DNA from: an uncultured Dorea sp.
GTDB lineage: Bacteria > Bacillota > Clostridia > Lachnospirales > Lachnospiraceae
NCBI GenBank assembly: GCA_910579925.1
Contig: CAJTVY010000001.1
Location: forward strand, 62,001 to 126,000
Direction of reading: 5' to 3'
DNA length: 64,000 nucleotides
Shown: positions 1 through 8,868 of the stretch, one piece after another
Layout: each line of letters starts with the position of its first letter
How positions within the stretch are numbered: position 1 is the stretch's first letter
Program-made: the position numbers and the translations under genes
Notes under the pieces: model-generated
What the model saw: only the letters and a program-made list of their open reading frames with translations
The model's database searches: none
What the model was told of the DNA's origin: nothing

Positions 1-915
1 TATGAAGGCGGTATTCCGGTATTCATTGATACAGAGTCTGAGAGTTGGAATATGGATCCGGAAAGCCTTCAGAAAGCGTTCGAGATGTATCCAGAAGTGC
101 GGATTGTAGTCATGGCGCATCTTTATGGTACGCCTGGAAAGATGGATGAGATCAATCGGGTTATAGAAGAGCAGGGAGCAATTCTTGTAGAGGATGCGGC
201 AGAATCTTTAGGCGCTGCATATCGGGGGCGGCAGACGGGAACCTTTGGAAAATACAATGTCATAAGCTTTAATGGAAATAAGATCATTACAGGGTCGGCA
301 GGCGGATGTTTTCTGACGGACGATTCCGAGGCGGCGGAAAAGGTAAGAAAATGGTCAACGCAAAGCCGCGAGAAGGCTCCCTGGTATCAGCATGAAGAAC
401 TGGGATACAATTACCGGATGAGCAACGTGATTGCAGGCGTGGTCAGAGGACAGTTTCCCTATCTGAAAGAACATATCAAGAAGAAAAAAGCGATCTATGA
501 GCGGTATAAGGAGGGGCTGAAAGGACTGCCGGCCTCTATGAATCCGGTTCCTGACTGCTGCGAGCCGAATTACTGGCTGAGTTGTATCCTGATTGACCGG
601 GAGGCAATGTGTAAGACTGTCTGCGGCGAGCGGGAGGCATTATATGCGGCAGAGGAAGGGAAAAGCTGCCCGGCAGAAATCCTGGAGGCCCTTGGCTTTG
701 TCAATGCCGAGGGACGCCCGATCTGGAAACCAATGCATATGCAGCCGATTTACAGGCTGCATCCATTTGTGGTAAAAGAGGGGAACGGGAGAGGCCATGT
801 ATCTGATACTGGTATGGACATCTTCTGCCGGGGACTTTGTTTACCCAGCGACAATAAAATGACATTCGAACAGCAGGACAGAATCATTGAGACGATCAGG
901 GCCTGCTTTGAATGA
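1..915 (+). CDS. DegT/DnrJ/EryC1-type PLP sugar aminotransferase (5' end outside the window)
   Basis: The reading frame is open from base 1, so the start lies upstream and the first 18 codons seen precede the first internal ATG at 52. DegT-family enzymes use pyridoxal phosphate to transaminate keto-sugars bound to a nucleotide, giving amino-sugars for surface polysaccharides. The sequence shows a VEDAAESLG stretch and SFNGNKIITGSAGG, where the Lys codon at 280 is the expected PLP Schiff-base lysine. The tail matches the family's substrate-binding end. The stop overlaps the next gene (ATG at 912) by 4 bases, so it is cotranscribed with the priming transferase. PglE/PseC-like activity is possible, but the exact sugar cannot be read from the sequence. 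Confidence 0.9.
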   Translation, partial: YEGGIPVFIDTESESWNMDPESLQKAFEMYPEVRIVVMAHLYGTPGKMDEINRVIEEQGAILVEDAAESLGAAYRGRQTGTFGKYNVISFNGNKIITGSAGGCFLTDDSEAAEKVRKWSTQSREKAPWYQHEELGYNYRMSNVIAGVVRGQFPYLKEHIKKKKAIYERYKEGLKGLPASMNPVPDCCEPNYWLSCILIDREAMCKTVCGEREALYAAEEGKSCPAEILEALGFVNAEGRPIWKPMHMQPIYRLHPFVVKEGNGRGHVSDTGMDIFCRGLCLPSDNKMTFEQQDRIIETIRACFE

Positions 916-1697
916 GAAGTAATACAATGAAAAGAGTAACAGACGATTTTACAGATTTACAGTTGAAAACACTTCCTGATCGAAAGATCGGTTTCTATGA
1001 AAAGTATGTGAAGAGATTTCTGGATATTATCTGTGGTGTATCAGCATTTTTGTGTTTTCTGCCGTTATATGCGGGAGTCGCTGCGCTTGTGAGAATCAGA
1101 CTTGGAAGTCCGGTTCTGTTCTGGCAGTATCGCCCGGGTCTGGCGGCTGACGGAACAGAAACGATTTTTAAAATGTATAAATTCCGAACTATGACGGATC
1201 AGAGAAACCCTGAAACCGGTGAGCTGCTGCCAGACCATGTACGGCTGACGAAGTTTGGCGCATGGCTTAGAAGTACGAGCCTTGATGAGCTGCCGGAGGT
1301 TTTTAACATTATAAACGGAACGATGAGCGTGATCGGGCCAAGGCCGCAGCTTGTTAAGGATCTGGTCTTTATGACGGATGAACAGCGGATGCGCCATACG
1401 GCCAGGCCGGGTTTATCGGGACTTGCCCAGATTAACGGGCGGAATGGTATCAGATGGGAAGAAAAACTGGCCTGGGATCTGAAGTATATTAAAAAAGTGG
1501 GTTTTGTAAAAGATGTAGTTATTATCCTAAAGACCATCGGAAAGGCTTTCATAAAAAAGGAAGGTATTACCGCAGATAATCTGGCTACCGCAGAAGACTT
1601 TGGAGATTATCTTCTGAGGACAGGAAAAATCACGCAGGAGACATATCAGGAAAAACAGATTCAGGCAATGGAGATATTGAAATACGAGGGAAAATAA
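912..1697 (+). CDS. Polyprenyl-phosphate sugar-1-phosphate transferase (priming enzyme of the polysaccharide)
   Basis: This is a bacterial sugar transferase of the WbaP/PglC superfamily. It moves a sugar-1-phosphate from a UDP-sugar onto undecaprenyl phosphate at the inner face of the membrane and so starts each repeat unit. One hydrophobic segment lies at about residues 36-60, followed by the family signatures KMYKFRTM, SLDELPEVFNI and SVIGPRP and an RPGLSGLAQINGR block. At 261 residues it is the short, catalytic-domain form rather than a long WbaP. A second ATG at 927 is an alternative start. The C-terminal 45 residues after the catalytic core are charged and less typical. It overlaps the DegT gene and is followed 4 bases later by a glycosyltransferase. 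Confidence 0.93.
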   Translation: MRSNTMKRVTDDFTDLQLKTLPDRKIGFYEKYVKRFLDIICGVSAFLCFLPLYAGVAALVRIRLGSPVLFWQYRPGLAADGTETIFKMYKFRTMTDQRNPETGELLPDHVRLTKFGAWLRSTSLDELPEVFNIINGTMSVIGPRPQLVKDLVFMTDEQRMRHTARPGLSGLAQINGRNGIRWEEKLAWDLKYIKKVGFVKDVVIILKTIGKAFIKKEGITADNLATAEDFGDYLLRTGKITQETYQEKQIQAMEILKYEGK

Positions 1698-1701
1698 AAC
1701 A

Positions 1702-2706
1702 ATGAATCCTTTTGTATCAGCATTATTAGTTACTTATAACGAAGAAGAATACATAAAAGAGTCCTTATTATCATTGATCAATCAGACATATCCCAGAGAA
1801 AGGTATGAAATCATTGTGATTGACGGAATGTCGGAAGATCAGACCATGAAGATTGTAAACGATCTTGCCGGTTCTTACCAGCAGGAAGGTTATTGCATTC
1901 GCAGTTTGACGAATGAGAAGAAAGTATTAGCCGCCGGATGGAATCTGGGAATCCGAAACGCCAGGGGAGAATATGTCGTGCGTATCGATGCGCATGCGAA
2001 AGCCTGTCCCGATTTCATTCAGAAAAGTGTAGAGACAATGGGATCTGTCCCGGATGCCATGTGCGTAGGCGGAAAACTCATGACTGCTTCACAGGCAGGA
2101 TGTGACGAAGTGGTTTCAAAGGTACTGTCCTCTTCATTCGGCGTCGGTAATTCCTCTTTTAGGGTGTCAGATACCGCAGGATATGCGGACACGGCAGTCT
2201 ATGGACTATACAGGAAAGAGATTTTTGATAAAGCAGGATATTTTGATGAGTCTCTTGTCCGTAACCAGGATATAGAACTTCATGCGCGTATCAGAAACGC
2301 AGGCGGACGATTTTACTTCAATCCAGAAATAAAATCTGTTTATTATGCGCGGAATACAGTGCGAAAGATGTTGAAGCAGGCGTTTCAGAATGGTAAGTGG
2401 AACCCGGTTGTTCGGAGAAAAAATAAATCGGCCTTATCCGTAAGACATCTGGTGCCGTTTGCCTTTGTGACGTTTACGGGGGTAACCACGGTTTTAGGAT
2501 TCTTTCAAAGATTCTTCTGGTATCTGGAAACGTTTGTACTGACGCTGCACTTATGCCTGGGTCTTATGGCTGCGAAAAAGAAAACTCATCATTTATCTGA
2601 GATTGTAAGGATGCCGGTTTTATTTATGCTGTTACACCTGGCATATGGGACAGGCTATCTCTTTGGGTTATTTTATAAAAGAGAAAAGGGAGAAAAGAAG
2701 GAATGA
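1702..2706 (+). CDS. Family 2 glycosyltransferase with C-terminal membrane segments
   Basis: The N-terminal half is a GT-A fold: VSALLVTYNEE at the start, VIDGMSEDQT in the nucleotide-binding strand, and RIDAHAK in the place of the usual DxD. The ending (about residues 245-325) has two or three hydrophobic helices, an arrangement seen in ExoA-like glycosyltransferases that extend lipid-linked repeat units. It probably adds one sugar of the repeat unit at the cytoplasmic membrane face. The donor and linkage cannot be inferred. The stop overlaps the next start by 4 bases (ATGA at 2703). Confidence 0.88.
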   Translation: MNPFVSALLVTYNEEEYIKESLLSLINQTYPRERYEIIVIDGMSEDQTMKIVNDLAGSYQQEGYCIRSLTNEKKVLAAGWNLGIRNARGEYVVRIDAHAKACPDFIQKSVETMGSVPDAMCVGGKLMTASQAGCDEVVSKVLSSSFGVGNSSFRVSDTAGYADTAVYGLYRKEIFDKAGYFDESLVRNQDIELHARIRNAGGRFYFNPEIKSVYYARNTVRKMLKQAFQNGKWNPVVRRKNKSALSVRHLVPFAFVTFTGVTTVLGFFQRFFWYLETFVLTLHLCLGLMAAKKKTHHLSEIVRMPVLFMLLHLAYGTGYLFGLFYKREKGEKKE

Positions 2707-4025
2707 AAATAAGTCACCGTTTGAGGAATCGGGAAGAAACATTATCACTGATAGGCCTGGGATATGTAGGAATGCCTATTGCTGTTGAGTTTGCGAAACA
2801 TGGAGTCAGGGTAATCGGGTTTGACTTAAATCGGGATAAAATTAAGGCGTATCAGTCTGGTAAAGACCTGACCGGAGAAGTCGGAGACGAGGCTATTCGC
2901 AAAACGACGGTAGAATTTACGGACAATGAAGCAGATCTGAAAAGAGCTAAATTTCATATTGTGGCTGTCCCCACTCCGATTCATCCAGATCATACGCCGG
3001 ATCTGCGGCCGATAGAAGGCGCCAGCCGGATCCTGGGACGTAATCTGACGGCAGGAAGTATCGTTGTCTTTGAATCAACGGTTTATCCAGGGGTAACAGA
3101 AGAAATCTGTGTACCGGTCCTGGAGCGGGAATCGGGGTTAACATGCGGCGTTGATTTTAAAATCGGTTATTCTCCCGAGAGGATTAATCCCGGTGATCAG
3201 GTACACAGACTCAGCACGATTACGAAGATTGTGTCGGGGATGGACGAAGAGTCGCTGGAGGAGATTGCAGAAGTTTACGAAATCGTAGTAGAGGCAGGAG
3301 TGCATCGCGCAGAGAGCATTCTGGTTGCAGAAGCAGCGAAGGTGATTGAGAATAGCCAGAGGGATATTAATATTGCTTTTATGAACGAGTTGTCTATTAT
3401 CTTTCATAAAATGGGAATTGATACACAGGCAGTATTAGAAGCCGCAAAAACCAAGTGGAATTTTCTCGGATTTTCTCCAGGACTTGTAGGAGGCCATTGT
3501 ATCGGGGTAGATCCATACTATCTGACCTACAAAGCTGAGATGATCGGATATCACAGCCAGATCATTCTGGCAGGAAGACGAATCAATGACGACATGGGGA
3601 AATATGTGGCCGAGCAGACAGTGAAACAACTCATTGCTGCGGATAAAACCATCAAGAACGCCCGTGTAGGCTGTCTGGGAATTACATTCAAAGAGGATTG
3701 CCCGGATATCAGAAATTCAAAAGTAGAAGATATTCTGAGTGAACTCAGAGAGTATGGTATTGCTCCCATCATTTGTGATCCTGTTGCAGATTCCCAGGAG
3801 ACAAAAAGAATTTATGGTATGGAACTGGTAACGATGGAAGAGTTAAAAGATCTGGATGTTCTGCTGATTGCAGTAGCCCATAAAGAATTCAGGGAGATTC
3901 CTCTGGATCGTATAGAGGCGATGTTTAAGGATTGTTCTAACGACCGGAAGATTATCATTGATGTAAAAGGTATAAAGGACAGAAAGAAACTGGAAGGACT
4001 TGGATACAGATACTTTAGTCTGTAA
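2703..4025 (+). CDS. UDP-N-acetylhexosamine 6-dehydrogenase (TviB/WbpO-type nucleotide sugar dehydrogenase)
   Basis: The enzyme oxidises C6 of a UDP-HexNAc twice with NAD+ to give a UDP-uronic acid for the polysaccharide. The N-terminal Rossmann motif GLGYVGMPIA is followed by the central helix domain and the catalytic GGHCIGVDPYYL block, with Cys266 as the active-site thiol. The C-terminal UDP-binding domain contains the GITFKEDCPDIRNSK motif. The length (440) fits the TviB/WbpO branch that makes UDP-GlcNAcA or UDP-GalNAcA rather than a UDP-glucose dehydrogenase. It sits immediately before a WbpP/TviC-like epimerase, and that pair is the usual route to UDP-N-acetylgalactosaminuronate. The substrate assignment is an inference from that pairing. 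Confidence 0.92.
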   Translation: MKISHRLRNREETLSLIGLGYVGMPIAVEFAKHGVRVIGFDLNRDKIKAYQSGKDLTGEVGDEAIRKTTVEFTDNEADLKRAKFHIVAVPTPIHPDHTPDLRPIEGASRILGRNLTAGSIVVFESTVYPGVTEEICVPVLERESGLTCGVDFKIGYSPERINPGDQVHRLSTITKIVSGMDEESLEEIAEVYEIVVEAGVHRAESILVAEAAKVIENSQRDINIAFMNELSIIFHKMGIDTQAVLEAAKTKWNFLGFSPGLVGGHCIGVDPYYLTYKAEMIGYHSQIILAGRRINDDMGKYVAEQTVKQLIAADKTIKNARVGCLGITFKEDCPDIRNSKVEDILSELREYGIAPIICDPVADSQETKRIYGMELVTMEELKDLDVLLIAVAHKEFREIPLDRIEAMFKDCSNDRKIIIDVKGIKDRKKLEGLGYRYFSL

Positions 4026-4046
4026 TTTTCTGGGAGGGCAAAAAGC

Positions 4047-5021
4047 ATGGGGTACGAAAACGTAAAATTTTCTGAGAATACTACTTTTCTTGTGACCGGG
4101 GGAGCGGGTTTTATTGGCTCTAACTTATGTGAGGTTATCTTAAATATGGGATATGGGGTGAAATGTCTGGATAATCTTTCGACCGGAAGGCAGGAGAATA
4201 TAGATTTGTTTATGGAACGTCCTGGTTACCGATTTATCAAAGGAGACGTCCGGGATCTTGATACGTGTATGAACGCATGCGAGGGTGTGGATTTTGTCTT
4301 ACATCAGGCGGCCTGGGGCTCGGTTCCGCGTTCGATTGAAATGCCATTGTTCTATTGTGCGAATAACATTACCGGGACTCTGAATATGCTGGAAGCAGCC
4401 AGACAAAAAAAGGTTAAGAAGTTCGTATACGCCTCAAGTTCTTCCGTATATGGTGATGAACCGAATCTTCCGAAATGTGAGGGCCGGGAAGGGAATCTGC
4501 TCTCTCCCTATGCCTTAAGTAAAAGAGCGGATGAAGAATGGGCAAAGCAGTATACAATGCACTATGATCTGGATACTTATGGACTTCGGTATTTTAATGT
4601 TTTCGGAAGACGGCAGGACCCGGACGGAGCGTATGCGGCAGTCATACCGAAATTTATTAAACAGCTCATGTCAGGCCAGGTTCCGACGATTCACGGAGAC
4701 GGCAGGCAGAGCCGGGATTTCACATATATTGAAAATGTGATTGAGGCGAATCTGAAGGCCTGCATGGCTGGCCGCGAGGCGGCCGGTGAAGCTTATAATA
4801 TTGCTTACGGAGGAAGAGAGTATCTTCTGGATATCTATCACGGACTGGCGAAAGCGCTTGGCGTAGAGATCAGGCCAAAGTTCGGATCAGAACGGGCCGG
4901 GGATATTAAGCATAGCAATGCAGACATAAGCAAGGCGAAAAGAATGCTGGGATATGAGCCGGAATGGAGTTTTGAGCGCGGCATAGAGGCTGCGATTGAG
5001 TGGTATAAGGAGAATTATTGA
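4047..5021 (+). CDS. NAD-dependent UDP-HexNAc(A) 4-epimerase, WbpP/TviC-like
   Basis: This is an extended short-chain dehydrogenase. It shows TGGAGFIGSN for NAD binding at about residue 18, an ASSSSVYGD strand, and the catalytic YALSK with Tyr155 and Lys159. The sequence around FGRRQDP and DGRQSRDFTYIENV is typical of the epimerases that act on UDP-GlcNAc and its uronic acid. Paired with the dehydrogenase just upstream, it should supply UDP-GalNAc/UDP-GalNAcA. A clear GGGAGGG ribosome site lies about 10 bases before the ATG at 4047. The gap to the dehydrogenase is only 21 bases, so both are in one operon. Confidence 0.92.
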   Translation: MGYENVKFSENTTFLVTGGAGFIGSNLCEVILNMGYGVKCLDNLSTGRQENIDLFMERPGYRFIKGDVRDLDTCMNACEGVDFVLHQAAWGSVPRSIEMPLFYCANNITGTLNMLEAARQKKVKKFVYASSSSVYGDEPNLPKCEGREGNLLSPYALSKRADEEWAKQYTMHYDLDTYGLRYFNVFGRRQDPDGAYAAVIPKFIKQLMSGQVPTIHGDGRQSRDFTYIENVIEANLKACMAGREAAGEAYNIAYGGREYLLDIYHGLAKALGVEIRPKFGSERAGDIKHSNADISKAKRMLGYEPEWSFERGIEAAIEWYKENY

Positions 5022-5036
5022 ATAGGTAAAGTATTT

Positions 5037-6335
5037 ATGAGTTTAGAGCAAAAGATTAATTATCAATTAAATAAATACCCTGATATTAAGAAAGTTATAA
5101 AAAGAATCTATCAGAGGACAATGTATCTGCTTTCTCCTAAAATTAAAAGTTCTGGAAAGATTATACGGATATCTCCCAATGATCAGAAACATGAGTATTT
5201 CTTCGGATATTATGATAAGTCTCCATGGGATATTACGGATCGTTATATACTCTGCATGAGGGCGGATAATACCTGGTCAGACGTCAGTCCGAGAGAAAAA
5301 GCGGATATTCTTCTTATTGATACATTTCTTTCAGAATCGAATCCCGGAAGGGTCAGAAAGATTGCTGAGACATGCTCCTGGAACGTGCAGCAATCCTGTA
5401 TGCTTCAATGGATGGGGCCGGATTTTTCATCACGTATTTTATATAATGATTATCGGAATGGAAAATATGTGACTGTCATTATGGAACTGGCCAGCGGCAA
5501 TGAGCAGATTATCCCTGCCCCGGTGTATACGGTTTCTGCCGATGGTAAAACGGCGCTTACACTAGATTTTAGCAGGCTTTATAATCTTCGCCCTGGATAT
5601 GGATACTTTAATGTAAAGGAAGAAACAAAGGATATTGCGCTTCCGGATGCAACGGCTGTATGGAGGATTGATATAGAAAGGGGAGAAGTAAAGGATTTAC
5701 TTACCTATAAAGATTTTGCAGCCTTTCAGCCGCGGCCAGAGATGCAGGGACAGGATGTTGTTCACAAAGTAAATCATCTTATGCTTAGTCCAGATGGAAA
5801 AAGATTTATGGTTCTGCATCGCTGGTTCAACAGACAGAGGAAGTATACACGGCTTGTTACTTGTGATGTAGATGGTAAGAATATGTACGTGCTCTCTGAT
5901 GATGATATGGTCAGCCATTGTAACTGGAAAAACAATCATAGTATTCTCGCATTTGAAAATAAAAGAAATGGTGGACCTGGCTATTATTTAATGAAAGATA
6001 AGACGGATAAGTTTATCCATTGCTGGCCGCAGTTGAGCAATGACGGGCATCCAGGCTATAGCCCTGACGGCAGTCTGATCATTACCGACACCTATCCTGA
6101 CCGAACACGTATGGCTGAACTGAAGCTGATGGACGGCAGGAATGAGAGAAAAAGAAATGTGAGTGTGATAGCAAGAGTGTTTGCTCCTTTTAAGTATGAT
6201 AACGATACTCGCTGCGATCTGCATCCCCGGTGGAATCACCGCGGAGATAAGATATGTTTTGATTCAGTGTTTGAAGGACATCGGGGGATGTATATGGTGG
6301 ATGTATCAGAAAAGGTTGGAAAAGAAAATGCCTAA
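5037..6335 (+). CDS. Beta-propeller-like protein of unknown function in the polysaccharide locus
   Basis: I do not recognise a defined enzymatic family. The protein (432 residues) is cytoplasmic by appearance, with no signal peptide or membrane segment. After a basic N-terminal helical stretch of about 40 residues come repeated strand-rich blocks that look like TolB/WD40-type blades. They include LSPDGKRFMVLHRW, GYSPDGSLIITDT and HPRWNHRGDKICFD, each carrying the SPDG or W-xx-G turn of such blades. FGYYDKSPWD near residue 58 is a distinctive motif. It sits between the epimerase and a glycosyltransferase that it overlaps by 8 bases, so it belongs to polysaccharide synthesis or modification. 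A lyase-like or scaffolding role is possible. Confidence 0.6.
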   Translation: MSLEQKINYQLNKYPDIKKVIKRIYQRTMYLLSPKIKSSGKIIRISPNDQKHEYFFGYYDKSPWDITDRYILCMRADNTWSDVSPREKADILLIDTFLSESNPGRVRKIAETCSWNVQQSCMLQWMGPDFSSRILYNDYRNGKYVTVIMELASGNEQIIPAPVYTVSADGKTALTLDFSRLYNLRPGYGYFNVKEETKDIALPDATAVWRIDIERGEVKDLLTYKDFAAFQPRPEMQGQDVVHKVNHLMLSPDGKRFMVLHRWFNRQRKYTRLVTCDVDGKNMYVLSDDDMVSHCNWKNNHSILAFENKRNGGPGYYLMKDKTDKFIHCWPQLSNDGHPGYSPDGSLIITDTYPDRTRMAELKLMDGRNERKRNVSVIARVFAPFKYDNDTRCDLHPRWNHRGDKICFDSVFEGHRGMYMVDVSEKVGKENA

Positions 6336-7338
6336 GTATTCATTGATCACTCCATGTTTTAATTCATGGAAATATATGAGAAGCTACCTTAAGTCACTTG
6401 AGGAGCAGACCTGTAAAGACTTTGAAGTTATTATCATAGATGATTGTTCAAAAGACAATACTTTTAAAAATCTGACGGAGTATCAGAAGAAAAGTCATTT
6501 ATTGTTTCATATTATAAGAAATGATAAAAATTATGGTCCCGGTTATTCAAGAAACAGGGGAATGGAATGTGCAAAGGGAGAATGGATACTGTTTGCGGAT
6601 AGTGATGATAGTTTGGAACCTGAATTATTTGAAAAGATAAATAGAATTATTGCAGGGAATAGCAGAGCTGCCGTGCCTATAAACTGTGTGATTTTTGATT
6701 ATAGAATTATCAAGGGCAGAAAGAGCATGATTAACAGTTCTGTATACGGAGATTATGTCAGCGGCATTTTATCATTGTCAGAGAGTATTTCGAATGTCCG
6801 TAATCATGTGATTGGAAAAGTCTACAAAGCAGAAATGTTAAAGGCGAAAAAAATAGTATTTCCAGAATTAAAGCGTTGTGAGGATGTGGCGTTTGTATGC
6901 AGAGCAATAGAAGCCTGCAGCGTATCTTCGGATAAACAGATTGGATTAATATACTATATGAAAGAGCCTCTGTATCATTATTTTTACCATACGGACTCAT
7001 TATCTAATGATTTTCATTTAGATGAAACTGATATGATTCAGGCATATGAAATCATTGAAAAATATATGGGGACAAAATATACTGCGGAAATATGTATAAA
7101 GTCTGTTCCGGATCTATTATATGGCGTTGTGCTGATCATGTGTAAGGCAGGAAAATCTAACGGGGAAATAAAAAGATATATTGAACGGTATGAGAAGAAA
7201 TTTCCGGGCTGGTATCATAGTTGTATTGTGCCCAGGCTTGGTAAAGCAAAATATGTTTATTTAAAAATGATTAAACAGAGGAACATCAATATGCTTAAAA
7301 TCCTTTCAAAAATACACACAAAGCTAATTGGAGGATAA
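6328..7338 (+). CDS. Family 2 glycosyltransferase
   Basis: The ATG at 6328 is chosen because translation from it starts directly with the GT-A strand (MPKYSLITPCFNS). An in-frame ATG at 6181 would duplicate the end of the preceding gene. The nucleotide-binding region reads VIIIDDCSKDNT and the metal site is FADSDDS, the DxD equivalent. The C-terminal part is helical and Lys-rich, with no membrane helix. Length is 336 residues. It overlaps the propeller gene by 8 bases. From here to about 12.6 kb the DNA is visibly more AT-rich than the flanking genes, which is usual for serotype-specific glycosyltransferase blocks acquired by transfer. Confidence 0.88.
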   Translation: MPKYSLITPCFNSWKYMRSYLKSLEEQTCKDFEVIIIDDCSKDNTFKNLTEYQKKSHLLFHIIRNDKNYGPGYSRNRGMECAKGEWILFADSDDSLEPELFEKINRIIAGNSRAAVPINCVIFDYRIIKGRKSMINSSVYGDYVSGILSLSESISNVRNHVIGKVYKAEMLKAKKIVFPELKRCEDVAFVCRAIEACSVSSDKQIGLIYYMKEPLYHYFYHTDSLSNDFHLDETDMIQAYEIIEKYMGTKYTAEICIKSVPDLLYGVVLIMCKAGKSNGEIKRYIERYEKKFPGWYHSCIVPRLGKAKYVYLKMIKQRNINMLKILSKIHTKLIGG

Positions 7339-7376
7339 TTGCTATAAACAGGACGGGGAAAAGAGGATATGTAGAT

Positions 7377-7911
7377 TTGAAAGAAATTCAATATATTATA
7401 GCAAAGATTATTAGCAGACTAAAAAGAGAGAAGCATAAAGAAACCGTTTTGAATTATTTTCGAAAAGAAGGAATTCAGATCGGGGGGGGGGGTTAATATA
7501 TGCTCTAATATTGTAACTACGGAATCACATTTAATCAGTATAGGCGATAACACGACGATAGCTGGAAATGTTACGTTTGTTACCCATGACCATTCGATTG
7601 CAAAAGTGATAAAAGGGACGTCCGACCTGTTCGGGAGAATAACTATTGGAAAGAATTGTTTTATTGGTTCGAATGCAGTCATATTATACGGCGTAACTTT
7701 ATGTGACAATATCATTGTAGCGGCCGGTTCGGTTGTTGCCAATAGTTTTCATGAAGAGAGAATAATTATTGCGGGAAACCCTGCCAGGAAGATCTCTACG
7801 TGGGAAAAGTTCGCAGAAAAAAGTGAAGGTAAAGCATGGAATCTGGGAAATATGACAAGAGAGGAAGAAATCAAATTACATCAGGCAGATTACAGACTGA
7901 TTGAAAGGTAA
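7377..7911 (+). pseudogene. Hexapeptide-repeat O-acetyltransferase, out of frame at a poly-G tract (phase-OFF or broken)
   Basis: The 5' part, probably from a TTG at 7377 with AGAGGA 10 bases upstream, reads through KEIQYIIAKII to RKEGIQIGGG and then meets a TAA at 7494. Moving the frame by one base inside the 11-G run at 7482-7492 continues as VNICSNIVTT to GDNTTIAGN, VTHDHSI, IGKNCFIGSN and AGNPARK. That is a standard left-handed beta-helix acyltransferase of the WbbJ/LacA type. A 10-G tract would restore one open frame of about 177 codons. The enzyme would acetylate a sugar of the repeat unit. A sequencing error in the homopolymer is the main alternative to true phase variation. Confidence 0.8.
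7482..7492 (+). repeat. Poly-G tract, 11 G, inside the acetyltransferase gene
   Basis: There are eleven consecutive G residues. Codons before the run are in frame with the first half of the acetyltransferase and codons after it are in frame with the second half shifted by one base. With ten G the protein would read IGGGVN. Homopolymeric G tracts of this length are classic slipped-strand mispairing sites, and they are very rare in DNA of this base composition. Confidence 0.95.
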
Positions 7912-7953
7912 TCTTTGTTGTGTTTTCATGGTATATGGATGAGAGGACAGAGT

Positions 7954-8868
7954 ATGGATTTAAGTATTATTATTCCGTGTTATAATGTCGGAAATTACAT
8001 TGGAAAATGTCTGGAAAGTGTTTCTAAGCTAAATTTGTCATATGAAATAATTTTAGTGAACGATGGTTCTACGGATCATACGGCAGAGATTATCCATAAC
8101 TTTCTCAATCGGTATTCCGGGATAATAAAAGTTAAAAATCAATCGAATTATGGTCAGTCAAAAGCAAGAAACGTGGGAATGTCAATGGCTGAGGGGGAGT
8201 ATCTGGCGTTTCTTGACGGTGATGATTATGTCAATGGAAACATGCTGGAAAAACTGGTCCGAATGGCTGGGAAAGATGAAGTTGATATTGGCTTTGGTGA
8301 TTATGTAAAGAGAATCAATGGAAAATACATACCTCAAAAATCGGTAGCGATAAGACATCGAAAATTAAAAAAGTGCATTGATACTATGTCCGGGTTGGAA
8401 TACGCTGAAACTGCTTTTAATAAATGGAATGATTATCTTAGTACAGAAGTCTGTTTTTGTGTTTTTAAGCGTAACTTCGTGGAAAAAGAGAAATTATCGT
8501 TTATGGAAGGAATATATCATGAAGATACTCTGTTTTTCTACCAGAGCATAGCGAGAGCAAAAAAGGTCAGATTATATAATATTTTATTTTATTCTTATAA
8601 TATACATGGAGGAACGACTACCACAAGCAATGAACTGGCTTTAAAGCGTACCAGAGATTTAGCGGTAGTTGCTCGGGAATTAATTGATCTGAAAAGAAAA
8701 TATGATATTCAGACATATTTTATGGATTCCTGTATTATTGATCTGATTTACAGAACAAGAACAATACTGGGGAGAAAGTCAAAGTTTTACAGTCTGCGGG
8801 ATTGTGTAAAGCTGACCATAAGAGCCAGGATTAAATACATATTATTGAAAATAGAAGGAATTATATGA
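7954..8868 (+). CDS. Family 2 glycosyltransferase
   Basis: The GT-A start MDLSIIIPCYNVG is followed by ILVNDGSTDHT and the FLDGDDYVNG metal-binding motif. GAGAGG lies about 9 bases before the ATG at 7954. A TTG at 7915 would add 13 unlikely residues. Length is 304 residues. The C-terminal half contains YHEDTLFFY, a histidine-acidic signature common in capsule glycosyltransferases of the WcaA/EpsJ kind. The stop overlaps the polymerase start by 4 bases. The acceptor and donor sugars are unknown. Confidence 0.88.
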   Translation: MDLSIIIPCYNVGNYIGKCLESVSKLNLSYEIILVNDGSTDHTAEIIHNFLNRYSGIIKVKNQSNYGQSKARNVGMSMAEGEYLAFLDGDDYVNGNMLEKLVRMAGKDEVDIGFGDYVKRINGKYIPQKSVAIRHRKLKKCIDTMSGLEYAETAFNKWNDYLSTEVCFCVFKRNFVEKEKLSFMEGIYHEDTLFFYQSIARAKKVRLYNILFYSYNIHGGTTTTSNELALKRTRDLAVVARELIDLKRKYDIQTYFMDSCIIDLIYRTRTILGRKSKFYSLRDCVKLTIRARIKYILLKIEGII

